Below the pieces are notes generated by a model. It searched no databases and was not told the origin of the DNA. It saw only the letters and a list, made by a program, of their open reading frames with translations. Below are positions 17,093 through 23,958 of a stretch of DNA of 23,958 bases, piece after piece (within the stretch, counting starts at the first letter, position 1; every line of letters begins with the position of its first letter). A program made the translations under genes and the position numbers. The stretch is from JAZFYD01 sp036443405. GTDB lineage: Bacteria; Planctomycetota; PLA2. Where the stretch lies: the NCBI GenBank assembly GCA_036443405.1, contig JAZFYD010000061.1:1-23958 (forward strand). The letters are read 5' to 3'.

Positions 17093-18306
17093 GAGCGCGG
17101 TTCCTTTTTTTGCTTGTTCGCGGTGTCACGCTCCGCGGCGATGCGCGACGGGATGCCATAGATGCGCGCGAATCCCGACGCGTCCCGGCCCTGCCACAGG
17201 TCGGACTCCTCGCCGTAACGCGCGGCGTCGAGCATCAACGCGTGCGGCGAGCGGACGCCGGTCACTTCGACGCGGCCGCGCAAGAGCCGCGCGCGCACGT
17301 CGCCGGAGACGCATTGTTGCGAAGACTCGAGCAGCCGCTCGAGGTCGCGGCACACCGGATCGAAGTAGAGACCCTCGTGCAGCAGGTCGCCGTAGTAGTC
17401 GCCGGCGCGGTTCTTGAAGTCCGCCTGCCGTTTCGTGAGCACGAGCTTCTCCAGTTCGCGGTGCGCCTCGATCAGGACCGTTGCGGCGGGTGCCACAAAA
17501 CCGATGCGGCCCTTGATGCCCAGGATCGTGTCGCCGAGGTGCGTGCCGCAGCCGATGCCGAGCGGAAGCGCCAACGCGTCCAGGCGCGCGACCAGCTCCA
17601 GCGGGTCGAGGGTCTCCCCGTCGATCGCGACCGGTAGTCCGTTTTCGAACGTGATCCGCAACTCGCGCTCGCTGGCGTCCGGATCGACCCGCGCGCCCGC
17701 CTCGGCGAACGCTTCGGCCGGGATCTCGGTCCACGGATCGTGCGTTTCGCCGCCGCCGACGGTGGTGCCGACGAGGCCCGCGTTGATGGAGTACCTGGTC
17801 GTCTTGGCCGGAATCTCGACCCCGGCTTCGGCCAGCGTGCGCGTGGACTCCTCGCGGGAGACTTCGCCGTCGCGCACCGGAGCCAGGATTTCGAGCTCGC
17901 CCGCCAGCGTCGCCAGCGCCACGTCGAACCGGACCTGGTCGTTGCCGGCGGCGGTGCAGCCGTGGGCGACGGCTTGCGCGCCGACATCCCGGGCGACCCG
18001 GATCAGACCCTCGGCCTGCACGACCCGCTCCGCGCCGACGGCGACGGGATAGACGCCGCCTCGGAGCACGTTGCCCCGGATCACGAAGCTGAAGAAGCGG
18101 TCGTAGACCTCTCGGCGGCCGTCGATGGTCTTGTGCTCGATCGCTCCGAGCCTGAGCGCGCGCTTCTCCAGCGCGGCCAGCTCTTTTGGATCAAACCCCC
18201 CGGTGTCTACGGTGACCGTGACGACATCATGCCCCGCGCGCTTGAGCGCGAGGACCGCGTAGGAGGTGTCGAGACCTCCCGAATAGGCGAGCGCGGCAAT
18301 AGACAC
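17089..18306 (-). CDS. argG: Argininosuccinate synthase
   Basis: It joins citrulline and aspartate with ATP to argininosuccinate. The first gene of the operon starts at GTG 18306 (a GGAG lies about 10 bases upstream); the longer open frame to 19170 runs antisense to natA and is not coding. The 405-residue protein begins with the PP-loop AYSGGLDTS, followed by VTVDTGG, the ATP/aspartate loop HGCTAAGNDQVRFD, REESTRTLAEAGVEIP, YSINAGLVGTT and PLGIGCGTHLGDTILGIKGRIGF. HGCTAAGNDQ differs from the more widespread HGxTGKGNDQ (Gly-Lys replaced by Ala-Ala); similar forms occur in some Bacteroidota enzymes. The protein ends with an Lys-rich tail and its stop overlaps the P-loop gene start. Confidence 0.95.
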   Translation of the reverse strand: MSIAALAYSGGLDTSYAVLALKRAGHDVVTVTVDTGGFDPKELAALEKRALRLGAIEHKTIDGRREVYDRFFSFVIRGNVLRGGVYPVAVGAERVVQAEGLIRVARDVGAQAVAHGCTAAGNDQVRFDVALATLAGELEILAPVRDGEVSREESTRTLAEAGVEIPAKTTRYSINAGLVGTTVGGGETHDPWTEIPAEAFAEAGARVDPDASERELRITFENGLPVAIDGETLDPLELVARLDALALPLGIGCGTHLGDTILGIKGRIGFVAPAATVLIEAHRELEKLVLTKRQADFKNRAGDYYGDLLHEGLYFDPVCRDLERLLESSQQCVSGDVRARLLRGRVEVTGVRSPHALMLDAARYGEESDLWQGRDASGFARIYGIPSRIAAERDTANKQKKEPRS

Positions 18307-18332
18307 GACGATCAGACTCCATGGGGCCGCGA

Positions 18333-18362
18333 AAGGTAGCACGAGCGAGGTCGGTTTGTCAG
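18333..18362 (-). promoter_or_regulatory. Candidate sigma-70 promoter for the arginine operon
   Basis: On the minus strand, CTGACA (18357-18362, five of six -35 bases) is followed after 18 bases by TACCTT (18333-18338, three of six -10 bases). The predicted start is about 20-25 bases before the argG GTG. The divergent gap 18307-18438 also serves natA; no arginine-repressor (ARG box) palindrome was found in it. Confidence 0.3.
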
Positions 18363-18438
18363 CAATCGGGGGTTCTGGCGCCAATTGTCGCGGTGCTCCT
18401 CTCAGGGCGGGGGAGCCCCGGCCGATACTTACGGGAAG

Positions 18439-19194
18439 ATGATTGTCGCCGAGGGGTTGAGCAAGATTTTTCAGGATCCGCGAGGGGGCGGAGAGTTCCG
18501 TGCCGTGGACAACGTGACCTTCACGTGTGAGCCCGGCCGGATCTTCGGCCTGCTCGGGCCCAACGGCGCCGGCAAGACGACCACGTTGCGGATCCTCGCG
18601 ACGACGCTGGTTCCGACGGAGGGGCGCGCGTCCATCCACGGTCACGATGTCGTCGAGGAGGCCACCCTCGCTCGATCGAGTCTCGGGTTCTGCACGGGCA
18701 CGACCGGAATCTACGAGCGGCTGACACCGCGTGAGATGGTGGTCTATTTCGGGCGGCTGTACGGCCTCGACAACGAGGCGGTGGCCACGCGCACGAACGA
18801 GCTGTTCGATCTGCTCGACATGCACGAGTTTGCCGAGACGCCCTGCGGGCGGCTGAGCGCCGGCATGAAACAGAAGGTCTCGCTGGCGCGCACGATCGTG
18901 CACGACCCGCCGGTCCTGATATTTGACGAGCCGACCACGAGCCTGGACGTGCTTGTCGCGCGCACCGTTGTCGAATTCATCTCGGATTGCCGCGACCGCG
19001 GCCGCACCGTGATCCTGTCCACCCACATCATGAGCGAGGTCGAGAAACTCTGCGACGACCTCGCCATACTCCACAAGGGGCGCATTCTCGCGCAGGGTCC
19101 GGTAGACGAGGTTCTCGCAGATTCGCCGGGCGGCGATGTCGAGAGCCTGTTCTTCAATCTGATCGACCAATGCGAAGTGAACGCGTCGGACTGA
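18439..19194 (+). CDS. natA: ABC transporter ATP-binding protein (NatA-like)
   Basis: This is the ATPase of an ABC-2 exporter. The 251-residue protein starts at ATG 18439; the preceding GGGAAG touches the start closely, so initiation may be weak or partly leaderless. Walker A is GPNGAGKTT (40-48), the Q-loop region reads CTGTTG.YERLTP, the signature is LSAGM (139-143), Walker B is VLIFDEPTTSLD (159-170) and the H-loop is STHIMSE (194-200). The order and spacing match NatA and other ABC-2 ATPases of the DrrA type. The next gene overlaps its end by 25 bases and encodes the permease. It is transcribed away from the arginine operon. Confidence 0.93.
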   Translation: MIVAEGLSKIFQDPRGGGEFRAVDNVTFTCEPGRIFGLLGPNGAGKTTTLRILATTLVPTEGRASIHGHDVVEEATLARSSLGFCTGTTGIYERLTPREMVVYFGRLYGLDNEAVATRTNELFDLLDMHEFAETPCGRLSAGMKQKVSLARTIVHDPPVLIFDEPTTSLDVLVARTVVEFISDCRDRGRTVILSTHIMSEVEKLCDDLAILHKGRILAQGPVDEVLADSPGGDVESLFFNLIDQCEVNASD

Positions 19195-21284
19195 TCGCCA
19201 GAAAGGAGCTGCTCGACACGCTCCGGGACCGGCGAACCTTGTTCGTCGCGTTGATACTGCCGTTGTTGCTCTACCCGGCGCTGTTGCTCGGGTTGACGCA
19301 GGTGATCGGCGCGACCAAGCGCAACCTGCAGGAGGAAAAGCAGCGCGTGCTCGTGGACGGGTTGGACGCCGACCCGGAGCTCGCCGAGGCGTTGGAGGAG
19401 GGGTTGGAGCTCAAGACCCTCGACAACGCCGCGGAAATGCGGGCGACACTCCGGATCATCGCGGACAGCATCGCGGACGTCGACGAGGACACTCCGGCCG
19501 AGGATATCGACGAGTGGCGGCGCGAGATGCGCGGGACCCTCGCGCAGAATGACGTCGTCGGTGTGCTCTTTGCGCGCCTGGAGGGCGGCGCCGAGGTGCC
19601 TGCGGCCCGCAACGAGGCGATGCTGTTGTTCGACGCGACCAACGACGAGAGTCGCGCGGCTCGTCGGAAGGTCCGTGCGGCGTTGCACGAGTACTCGGAA
19701 CGTGAGCGCGAGCGCGCCAAGGAGCTGTACTCGGATCAGCGTCCGCTCCTGGAATTCATGGTGCACCCGATCGACGTGAGCACCGTCGAGGTCGCGTCGA
19801 GTCAGCAAAAGGGCGCGTACTCGTTTGCGCCGATGCTGGCGTTGCTCATCGTCCTGATGTGTTTGACGGGGGCGTTCTATCCCGCGGTGGATCTTGTCGC
19901 CGGGGAGAAGGAGCGCGGCACGATGGAGACGTTGCTCGTGGCGCCGGTCACGCGCACCGACATCGTGCTGGGCAAATTCCTGGCGGTGTGGGTCGTCGCG
20001 GTCGTGACCGCGCTCTTGAACCTCGGGGTGATGGGGCTGACGTTCTCCAAGCTCGCGGGCATGATGCCGGGTTCGGGCATCGCGTTCACGATGCCGGCGG
20101 GGGCGCTGGCCGCCGTGACGCTCATTCTCATTCCGACGGCTGCGCTGTTCGCGGCGGTCGCGCTGGCGGCGTCGTCGTTCGCGACGTCCTACAAGGAGGG
20201 TCAGCACTACCTGTCGCCGATCTTCCTCGTGGTGATGCCGCTCGCGATGGTCGCGATGCTGCCGAACGTGGAACTCGGACCGACCCTCGCGCTCGTTCCG
20301 GTCGCCAACGTCGTGCTCCTGGTAAAGGCGATGCTGCTCGGCGGGGAGGGCGCGCGCTGGGCGCTCGTGGCGATCCTGGCGATGGCGTTCTACGCGGCGC
20401 TCGCGCTGTGGGTGACCGTGTCGTTGTTCAAGCGCGAGAGCGTGCTGTTCCGATCCGGAGCCGGCAAGGGACACGACGCGACTTCGCTCGAGGCCAAGCG
20501 CCTCGGGCTGCCCACGGAATCCCAAGGTGTCCTGGTGTTCTTCGTGGTGTTGGCGTTCATGTTCTTCTTATCGGGCGGCACGTTGCCGACGGACCTCTGG
20601 GGAGTCGCCAAGATCTTCCTCATCTCGCAGGTCGTCGCCGTGTTGCTGCCGACGCTGCTAGCCGCGCGGTTCATGAAGGTCGATCTCAAACGGACGTTCC
20701 GCATCGCGCCGCTGGCGCCGGCTGCGGTACCGGCCATCATGTGCGGCGCGTTGAGCACACTCGTGTTGGTCGTCGGTGCGCAGATGCGGCTGATGCCCGC
20801 GCCCGAGGCGGAGGGCTTCACCCAGGTCGTCGGCATGTTGGCGAAGGCGCCGGTGGCCGTGATGCTGTTGCTGCTTGCGGTGTTGCCACCGGTCTGTGAG
20901 GAGCTCCTGTGCCGCGGGTTCCTGCTGTCCAGTCTGAAAACGCGATTCGGCGCCGTGCGCGCGGTGGCGCTGACCGCGCTCCTGTTTGGGCTCTTGCATC
21001 TGGATGCATCGCGCATTCCGGCGACAGCGGCGGCCGGCGTCGTGCTCGGTACCGTCGCGATCCTCACGCGTTCGATCTTCGGGTCGATCCTGTTCCACTC
21101 CGTGTACAACGCGGTGCTCGCGTTGGCGCTGCATTTCCCCGATCTTGCGCGCGGGTTGGAGAACCTCGGTGGGATCGCATTCGCGTTGGCCGGAGTGGGT
21201 CTGACGCTGTCCCTTTGGTTCCTTCACCGTCTGGCGCGTCCGTCGGAGTCCGACGGCGATTCGATCGCGCCGCCGGTTCCCTAG
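19170..21284 (+). CDS. natB: ABC-2 permease (NatB-like) fused to a C-terminal CPBP intramembrane protease domain
   Basis: Translation starts at ATG 19170, inside the end of natA (25-base overlap), giving 704 residues. Residues about 1-45 hold the ABC-2 N-terminal amphipathic stretch and first helix (ARKELLDTLRDRRTLFVALILPLLLYPALLL). A soluble periplasmic domain of about 170 residues follows (VLVDGLDADPELAEALEEG...), then a cluster of six or so helices (MLALLIVLMCLTGAFYPAVDLVAGEKERGTMETLLVAP is the ABC-2 signature region). From about 560 it has a CPBP (CAAX protease/bacteriocin-processing) domain: EELLCR (E577, E578, R582), FGLLH (H610) and HSVYN (H643, N647), the complete catalytic set. The fusion is known in several planctomycete-type genomes. 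The exported substrate is unknown; sodium export by analogy to NatAB is only a guess. Confidence 0.9.
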   Translation: MRSERVGLIARKELLDTLRDRRTLFVALILPLLLYPALLLGLTQVIGATKRNLQEEKQRVLVDGLDADPELAEALEEGLELKTLDNAAEMRATLRIIADSIADVDEDTPAEDIDEWRREMRGTLAQNDVVGVLFARLEGGAEVPAARNEAMLLFDATNDESRAARRKVRAALHEYSERERERAKELYSDQRPLLEFMVHPIDVSTVEVASSQQKGAYSFAPMLALLIVLMCLTGAFYPAVDLVAGEKERGTMETLLVAPVTRTDIVLGKFLAVWVVAVVTALLNLGVMGLTFSKLAGMMPGSGIAFTMPAGALAAVTLILIPTAALFAAVALAASSFATSYKEGQHYLSPIFLVVMPLAMVAMLPNVELGPTLALVPVANVVLLVKAMLLGGEGARWALVAILAMAFYAALALWVTVSLFKRESVLFRSGAGKGHDATSLEAKRLGLPTESQGVLVFFVVLAFMFFLSGGTLPTDLWGVAKIFLISQVVAVLLPTLLAARFMKVDLKRTFRIAPLAPAAVPAIMCGALSTLVLVVGAQMRLMPAPEAEGFTQVVGMLAKAPVAVMLLLLAVLPPVCEELLCRGFLLSSLKTRFGAVRAVALTALLFGLLHLDASRIPATAAAGVVLGTVAILTRSIFGSILFHSVYNAVLALALHFPDLARGLENLGGIAFALAGVGLTLSLWFLHRLARPSESDGDSIAPPVP

Positions 21285-21311
21285 GTCAATCGAGGCCGCC
21301 GTCGAGACGAT

Positions 21312-21339
21312 TTGACAACGGCGCGGCGGCTCTTAGACT
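21312..21339 (+). promoter_or_regulatory. Sigma-70-type promoter of tRNA-Arg
   Basis: A perfect -35 TTGACA (21312-21317) is followed after 16 bases by TAGACT (21334-21339), four of six -10 bases. The predicted start is near 21346, a few bases before the tRNA. The spacing and position fit a dedicated tRNA promoter between natB (stop at 21284) and the tRNA. Confidence 0.7.
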
Positions 21340-21351
21340 CGCGAGTTCAAC

Positions 21352-21428
21352 GCGCCCGTAGCTCAATTGGATAGAGCGTTTGGCTACGGACCAGGAGGTT
21401 GGGGGTTCGAGTCCTCCCGGGCGTACCA
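21352..21428 (+). tRNA. tRNA-Arg (anticodon ACG), CCA encoded
   Basis: The acceptor stem GCGCCCG (21352-21358) pairs with CGGGCGT (21418-21424) with one G-U. The D-arm is GCTC/GAGC (21361-21377), and the anticodon stem TTTGG/CCAGG (21379-21395) carries the loop CTACGGA with anticodon ACG at 21386-21388. The T-arm GGGGG/CCTCC (21401-21417) carries TTCGAGT. The discriminator is A21425, and CCA (21426-21428) is genomically encoded. ACG becomes ICG after A34 deamination, reading CGU, CGC and CGA. It is a normal single-copy-type tRNA. Confidence 0.97.
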
Positions 21429-21464
21429 AACTCTTGGCGCTTTGCGCCAAGAGTTTGGTCTTTT
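21426..21464 (+). terminator. Perfect 15-bp intrinsic terminator after tRNA-Arg
   Basis: The stem 21426-21440 pairs exactly with 21444-21458 over the loop TTT; TCTTTT follows at 21459-21464. The left arm begins with the encoded CCA of the tRNA, so the terminator starts inside the mature tRNA end. Two further hairpins follow (21473-21492 and 21500-21525). Confidence 0.88.
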
Positions 21465-21472
21465 CGGCTGGT

Positions 21473-21525
21473 TCAACGCCTGACGGCGTTGAGACGACTG
21501 CGAGCGGGCGGGGTTTGCCGCTCGC
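21473..21525. repeat. Tandem hairpins: TCAACGCC palindrome and an 8-bp GCGAGCGG stem
   Basis: The first hairpin pairs 21473-21480 (tcaacgcc) with 21485-21492 over the loop TGAC and has the same design as the one at 4968-4987. The second pairs 21500-21507 (gcgagcgg) with 21518-21525 over a 10-base loop. They are followed by an unassigned stretch with a 7-T run at 21608-21614, up to the esterase stop (21649). They are 3' of both the tRNA and the minus-strand esterase gene. No gene is supported in 21465-21648. Confidence 0.5.
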
Positions 21526-21648
21526 CTCGAAACCGGACAAACACGACAAGAATAGAAAGCGCGGAGTGTCGCGACGCAGACTCGAGAGTCGCTCGCCCTC
21601 CGCCACCTTTTTTTCTTTCTGCTCCGAGCGATGCTTCGAAGGCCGCGG

Positions 21649-22695
21649 CTACTCGGGCGGCCGCCGATTCGGCGCCACCGACCGCAGGGCCTTTGCGACC
21701 GACCTGGGCTTGAACTTGCCCTCGATCTTCTTCTTCACGGCGCCCTTGGTGTTGAGCACCACCAGCGCCGGGGTCGTCTTCACGCCGTACTTCTCCGCCT
21801 CGATGGTGAAGATCGTCCGCTCGAACTTGATCGCCCGGAGTTGGCCGCCGTAGTGGCGGACGGCAGGATCCATCAGAACGGAGTTCGAGAGAAGCTTGGC
21901 TTGCGGATTCTCCGCGTCGGCTTTGTCCCAGAAGTACACCAGCACGCCGCCGCGCTTTCCGCCCGCGACCTTTGTCTGCGCTTCCTCGAGTTCGTCGGTC
22001 CACGCGAAGTTCTCATCGACCCCGGGGGTGAAACGGCCCTCGTTGGTGTCCATCCACCATTGGAGATAGGACATGAGCGCGGTGGGCCATTTGTGGCCGA
22101 GGTCGTCCTGTAACCGGCACTCCGCCGAGCGCACCTTGTCCCGAAGCATCGGGACCGTCTTCTGAGCGGCGTTGGCGTTGGGGTCCTGGGCGCCCGCGAG
22201 GGCGAGCACGCCGAGGTGCTTCTTGGCCCACTTGGGCACCCTCGCGCCGCGATAGCCCGCGCCGATCCAGGTTGCGCTGCAAGGTTTCAGCTCATCGTCG
22301 AAGGCAAGGCCGCCGAGGTTCCAACCGCCGTTGGAAAAACCAAGCACGTGCACCTTGTCGGGATCGATCGGCAGGACCTTTTTCAGATGCGCCGCGATAC
22401 GCAGCACCGCTTTCACGTCCGCGCCATTCCAGCCCATGCCGGTCGACTTCGGCCCCACGACGATGTACCCGCGTTCGACGCACTCCGAAATCGAGTGCAC
22501 GATTTGGCTGTCGCCGCCGTTGCCGTGCAGGATGATCGCGAGCGACGCCGGCTTTTCGCGCGACAAGGTCTCCGGCCGCATGATCGCGACCTTTAAGCCT
22601 TCGATCGTGTGAGTGGACGAGCCCTCGGGATAGGGCCATTCCTCGGCCGCGACCAGCGCGGTGAGAGCCAGAAGTGACGCAAGGCCCCGGAGCAT
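21649..22695 (-). CDS. Secreted alpha/beta-hydrolase (esterase/depolymerase-like) fused to a thioredoxin-like domain
   Basis: I chose ATG 22695, which gives a signal peptide (MLRGLASLLALTALVAAEEW) and 348 residues; the open frame further upstream runs through the inverted repeat and is unlikely to be coding. The N-terminal hydrolase resembles polyhydroxybutyrate depolymerase/feruloyl esterase (LpqC) proteins: an oxyanion-hole HGNGGDS (57-63), the nucleophile Ser121 in GFSNGG, the acid Asp171 in AGAQDPN, and the base His201 in LGHKWP. From about 250 to 345 a thioredoxin-like fold follows (VLVYFWDKAD..., RAIKFERTIFTIEAEKYGVKTTPALVVLNTKG), without the CxxC active site. It is exported to the periplasm or outside; the ester substrate and the role of the thioredoxin-like part are unknown. 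A 234-base inverted-repeat element lies 11 bases upstream of its start. Confidence 0.82.
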   Translation of the reverse strand: MLRGLASLLALTALVAAEEWPYPEGSSTHTIEGLKVAIMRPETLSREKPASLAIILHGNGGDSQIVHSISECVERGYIVVGPKSTGMGWNGADVKAVLRIAAHLKKVLPIDPDKVHVLGFSNGGWNLGGLAFDDELKPCSATWIGAGYRGARVPKWAKKHLGVLALAGAQDPNANAAQKTVPMLRDKVRSAECRLQDDLGHKWPTALMSYLQWWMDTNEGRFTPGVDENFAWTDELEEAQTKVAGGKRGGVLVYFWDKADAENPQAKLLSNSVLMDPAVRHYGGQLRAIKFERTIFTIEAEKYGVKTTPALVVLNTKGAVKKKIEGKFKPRSVAKALRSVAPNRRPPE

Positions 22696-22706
22696 CAAGA
22701 GAGCGT

Positions 22707-22940
22707 AGCCCGGATTATTCACAAGACGAGCGTTCTGACCGGCCCAGCCTGCCGAGTTCTTTGCCTCTCGGCACTCGACGTGTCCTCCAACACTACTTCG
22801 GCCTCGAGTCGCGATCTCGACAAGCTGGACTCGCCCAGAAGGCGTTGGTCCAAACTTCAAACGTAGACCGCGCGCACAGAAGGGGCCTTTTCGTCTAACC
22901 GGGCAGAAGCAACGCGCCCGCCTCGTGAATAACCCGGGCT
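22707..22940. repeat. 234-base inverted-repeat element upstream of the esterase gene
   Basis: The arms 22707-22732 and 22915-22940 (26 bases) match at 22 positions; a further TTCTG[A/C]CCGG block (22733-22742 and 22899-22908) continues the match after a 6-base insertion in the right arm. All four mismatches in the core arms are A on the left against G on the right (reverse-complemented). In minus-strand RNA each becomes a G-U pair, so the fold is unbroken on that strand only. The interior (22743-22898) has a small GCCGAG/CTCGGC hairpin and no credible gene. The rest of the 345-base gap 22696-23040 shows only a -10-like TACAAT at 23028-23033, which would start transcription at the ATG 23041 itself. 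Confidence 0.7.
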
Positions 22941-23040
22941 AAGCACGCGAAACGCCTCACACGTTCTCGACCCCAGCCGGCGCGAGTGACCGATTCCGTG
23001 TCAGGCACCCTTGGAACGGGACGCGGCTACAATCCGCTCC

Positions 23041-23958
23041 ATGCGTGCGTTTTGGATCGGCTGCGTCATTGGTTTGGCACCCATTCTTGTTGCTGCGTGC
23101 GACGGGGGACAGTCCGCGCCCGCGGAATCGGAGCGCCCGGCGGCGGTGGCGCTCCTCTCGGCGGCGCCGCTTCCGGATGGGGCCTCGATCAAGATCGACG
23201 GCACGCGCACGGAACAAGCGACCTGGGCATCCGCGCCGGAACTGCGCCTCAAGCTGACCGGGGATGGGCCGGCGGAAGTGTCACTGCGGGCGCTCTACAG
23301 TGACAAGCGCCTCTACGTGCTCGCGCAATGGCGCGACAAGGAACAGAGCCTCGGCCGCTACTGGCGCTACAACGAAGACCGCAAATGGGAGCTGCACCAA
23401 ACCGAGGACGCGTTTTCCATTCTCTGGGCGCCGGGCAGCCACGCGAAACCGTTTCGGGAGGCCGGCTGCGCGATGTATTGCCACGACGGCGGTGCGGAGT
23501 TCCGTACGCCGGGTCCCGCCGGCGGCAACGACAGCCTGGGACTCGCGCACGCCATGGTCGATCGCCGCGGCCTCGCGGACGTTTGGTACTGGGGCGCGCA
23601 ACGCACCAATTCGCTGCATGTCGCGAACGACTCCATGCTGCGAGATGGCCCGCCGCCGCGCATCCAACTAGACGGAGCGATCGATGGGTCGGGGACGATC
23701 GCGAACGAAAACCAGGCTTTTCGCGGCCCGGCCTTCGTACCGCGCAGGCTGACCCCGCCGGAGTTTCCCGAGCAGCGGTTTCTCAAGTGGTCCAACGCAC
23801 AGTCCCTCACGCCCGAGAAGCTCACGCGATTCACGCCCGACATCGGCTGGCAGGTCAGCTACGACGTGTTGCAGCACTCGCGCGGGAGCCGCGCGGACGT
23901 GAACGCACGCGGGCGCTTTCACAAGACGGGCTGGATCCTCGAGATGACCCGTAAGCTG
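23041..23958 (+). CDS. Ethylbenzene-dehydrogenase-like (haem-binding) lipoprotein, 3' end cut by window
   Basis: The 306 codons seen run open to the window edge. Residues 1-20 are a lipoprotein signal: hydrophobic IGCVIGLAPILVAAC with lipobox V-A-A-C, lipidated at Cys20. From about 45 a beta-sandwich of the ethylbenzene-dehydrogenase gamma-subunit type (EB_dh, PF09459-like) begins: IKIDGTRTEQATWASAPELRLKLTG, VSLRALYSDKRLYVLAQWRDKEQS, WELHQTEDAFSILWAPGS. The insert GCAMYCHDGG contains C143-x3-C147-H148, a c-type haem motif with one residue more than the usual C-x2-C-H; this form recurs in EB_dh-like cytochromes. So it is probably a membrane-tethered periplasmic cytochrome in respiratory electron transfer. 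The rest of the protein, and any partner genes, lie outside. The start has no Shine-Dalgarno, and TACAAT 7 bases before it suggests a leaderless mRNA. Confidence 0.8.
   Translation, partial: MRAFWIGCVIGLAPILVAACDGGQSAPAESERPAAVALLSAAPLPDGASIKIDGTRTEQATWASAPELRLKLTGDGPAEVSLRALYSDKRLYVLAQWRDKEQSLGRYWRYNEDRKWELHQTEDAFSILWAPGSHAKPFREAGCAMYCHDGGAEFRTPGPAGGNDSLGLAHAMVDRRGLADVWYWGAQRTNSLHVANDSMLRDGPPPRIQLDGAIDGSGTIANENQAFRGPAFVPRRLTPPEFPEQRFLKWSNAQSLTPEKLTRFTPDIGWQVSYDVLQHSRGSRADVNARGRFHKTGWILEMTRKL

Noticed and set aside
18307..19170. N-terminal extension of argG
   Set aside because: It overlaps natA antisense; the GTG at 18306 starts directly at the PP-loop strand as in the family.
18744..20525. 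593-codon minus-strand open frame opposite natA and natB
   Set aside because: It has low complexity (R, H, E, Q) and overlaps two clear ABC genes on the other strand.
21286..21606. Minus-strand open frame across the tRNA
   Set aside because: It is the well-known spurious translation of the antisense of a tRNA gene and its terminator (RPGGLEPPTSW-like).
22674..22898. Small plus-strand open frame inside the inverted-repeat element
   Set aside because: It has no recognisable sequence and lies in a repeat; a minus-strand frame in the same place is equally open.

Overview
This is a gene-dense, GC-rich bacterial chromosomal segment. The mix suggests a Planctomycetota-like or related environmental bacterium: secreted EF-hand proteins, a secreted squalene-cyclase-fold protein, a Kelch lipoprotein with a bacterial Ig-like domain, an ABC-2 permease fused to a CPBP protease, and an acetylornithine-type carbamoyltransferase in the arginine operon. 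The assignment is an inference from gene content; no rRNA or other phylogenetic marker is present.

Layout. 1-2040 (+): the end of an Mla-type lipid-transport ABC cassette (ATPase, then MCE-domain protein). 2137-3072 (+): malate dehydrogenase. 3316-4827 (-): Kelch lipoprotein. 5030-5968 (-): a secreted EF-hand protein fused to an iodothyronine-deiodinase-like domain, whose active-site residue is encoded by an in-frame TGA. It is almost certainly a selenoprotein, and a candidate bacterial SECIS hairpin lies just downstream of the TGA. 6083-7573 (-): a methyltransferase and a MORN-type protein. 7740-9383 (+): a secreted alpha/alpha-toroid protein. 9553-18306 (-): an eight-gene arginine operon transcribed argG, P-loop gene, argC, argD, argF', argB, argE, argH. 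Five of its seven junctions are 4-base ATGA or GTGA overlaps. 18439-21284 (+): a NatA/NatB-type ABC exporter whose permease carries a C-terminal CPBP protease domain. 21352-21428 (+): tRNA-Arg(ACG) with its own promoter and a perfect terminator. 21649-22695 (-): a secreted esterase fused to a thioredoxin-like domain. 23041-end (+): a lipoprotein related to the ethylbenzene-dehydrogenase haem subunit, cut by the window edge.

The arginine operon appears to run an N-acylated route. The ArgF homologue looks like an acetyl- or succinyl-ornithine transcarbamylase, so the M20 peptidase (ArgE) would deacylate acyl-citrulline rather than acyl-ornithine. No argA or argJ is present. An unassigned P-loop protein sits between argG and argC and is the best local candidate for a missing or regulatory function.

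Three intergenic regions carry long inverted repeats. Two belong to one family built on an 8-base CACAGANN unit, and both lie between convergent genes. A third, of different sequence, lies in the 5' region of the esterase gene; its mismatches are all G-U pairs in the RNA of that gene's strand. The strongest candidate for something new is the EF-hand/deiodinase-like selenoprotein; next are the operon's P-loop protein and the repeat families.
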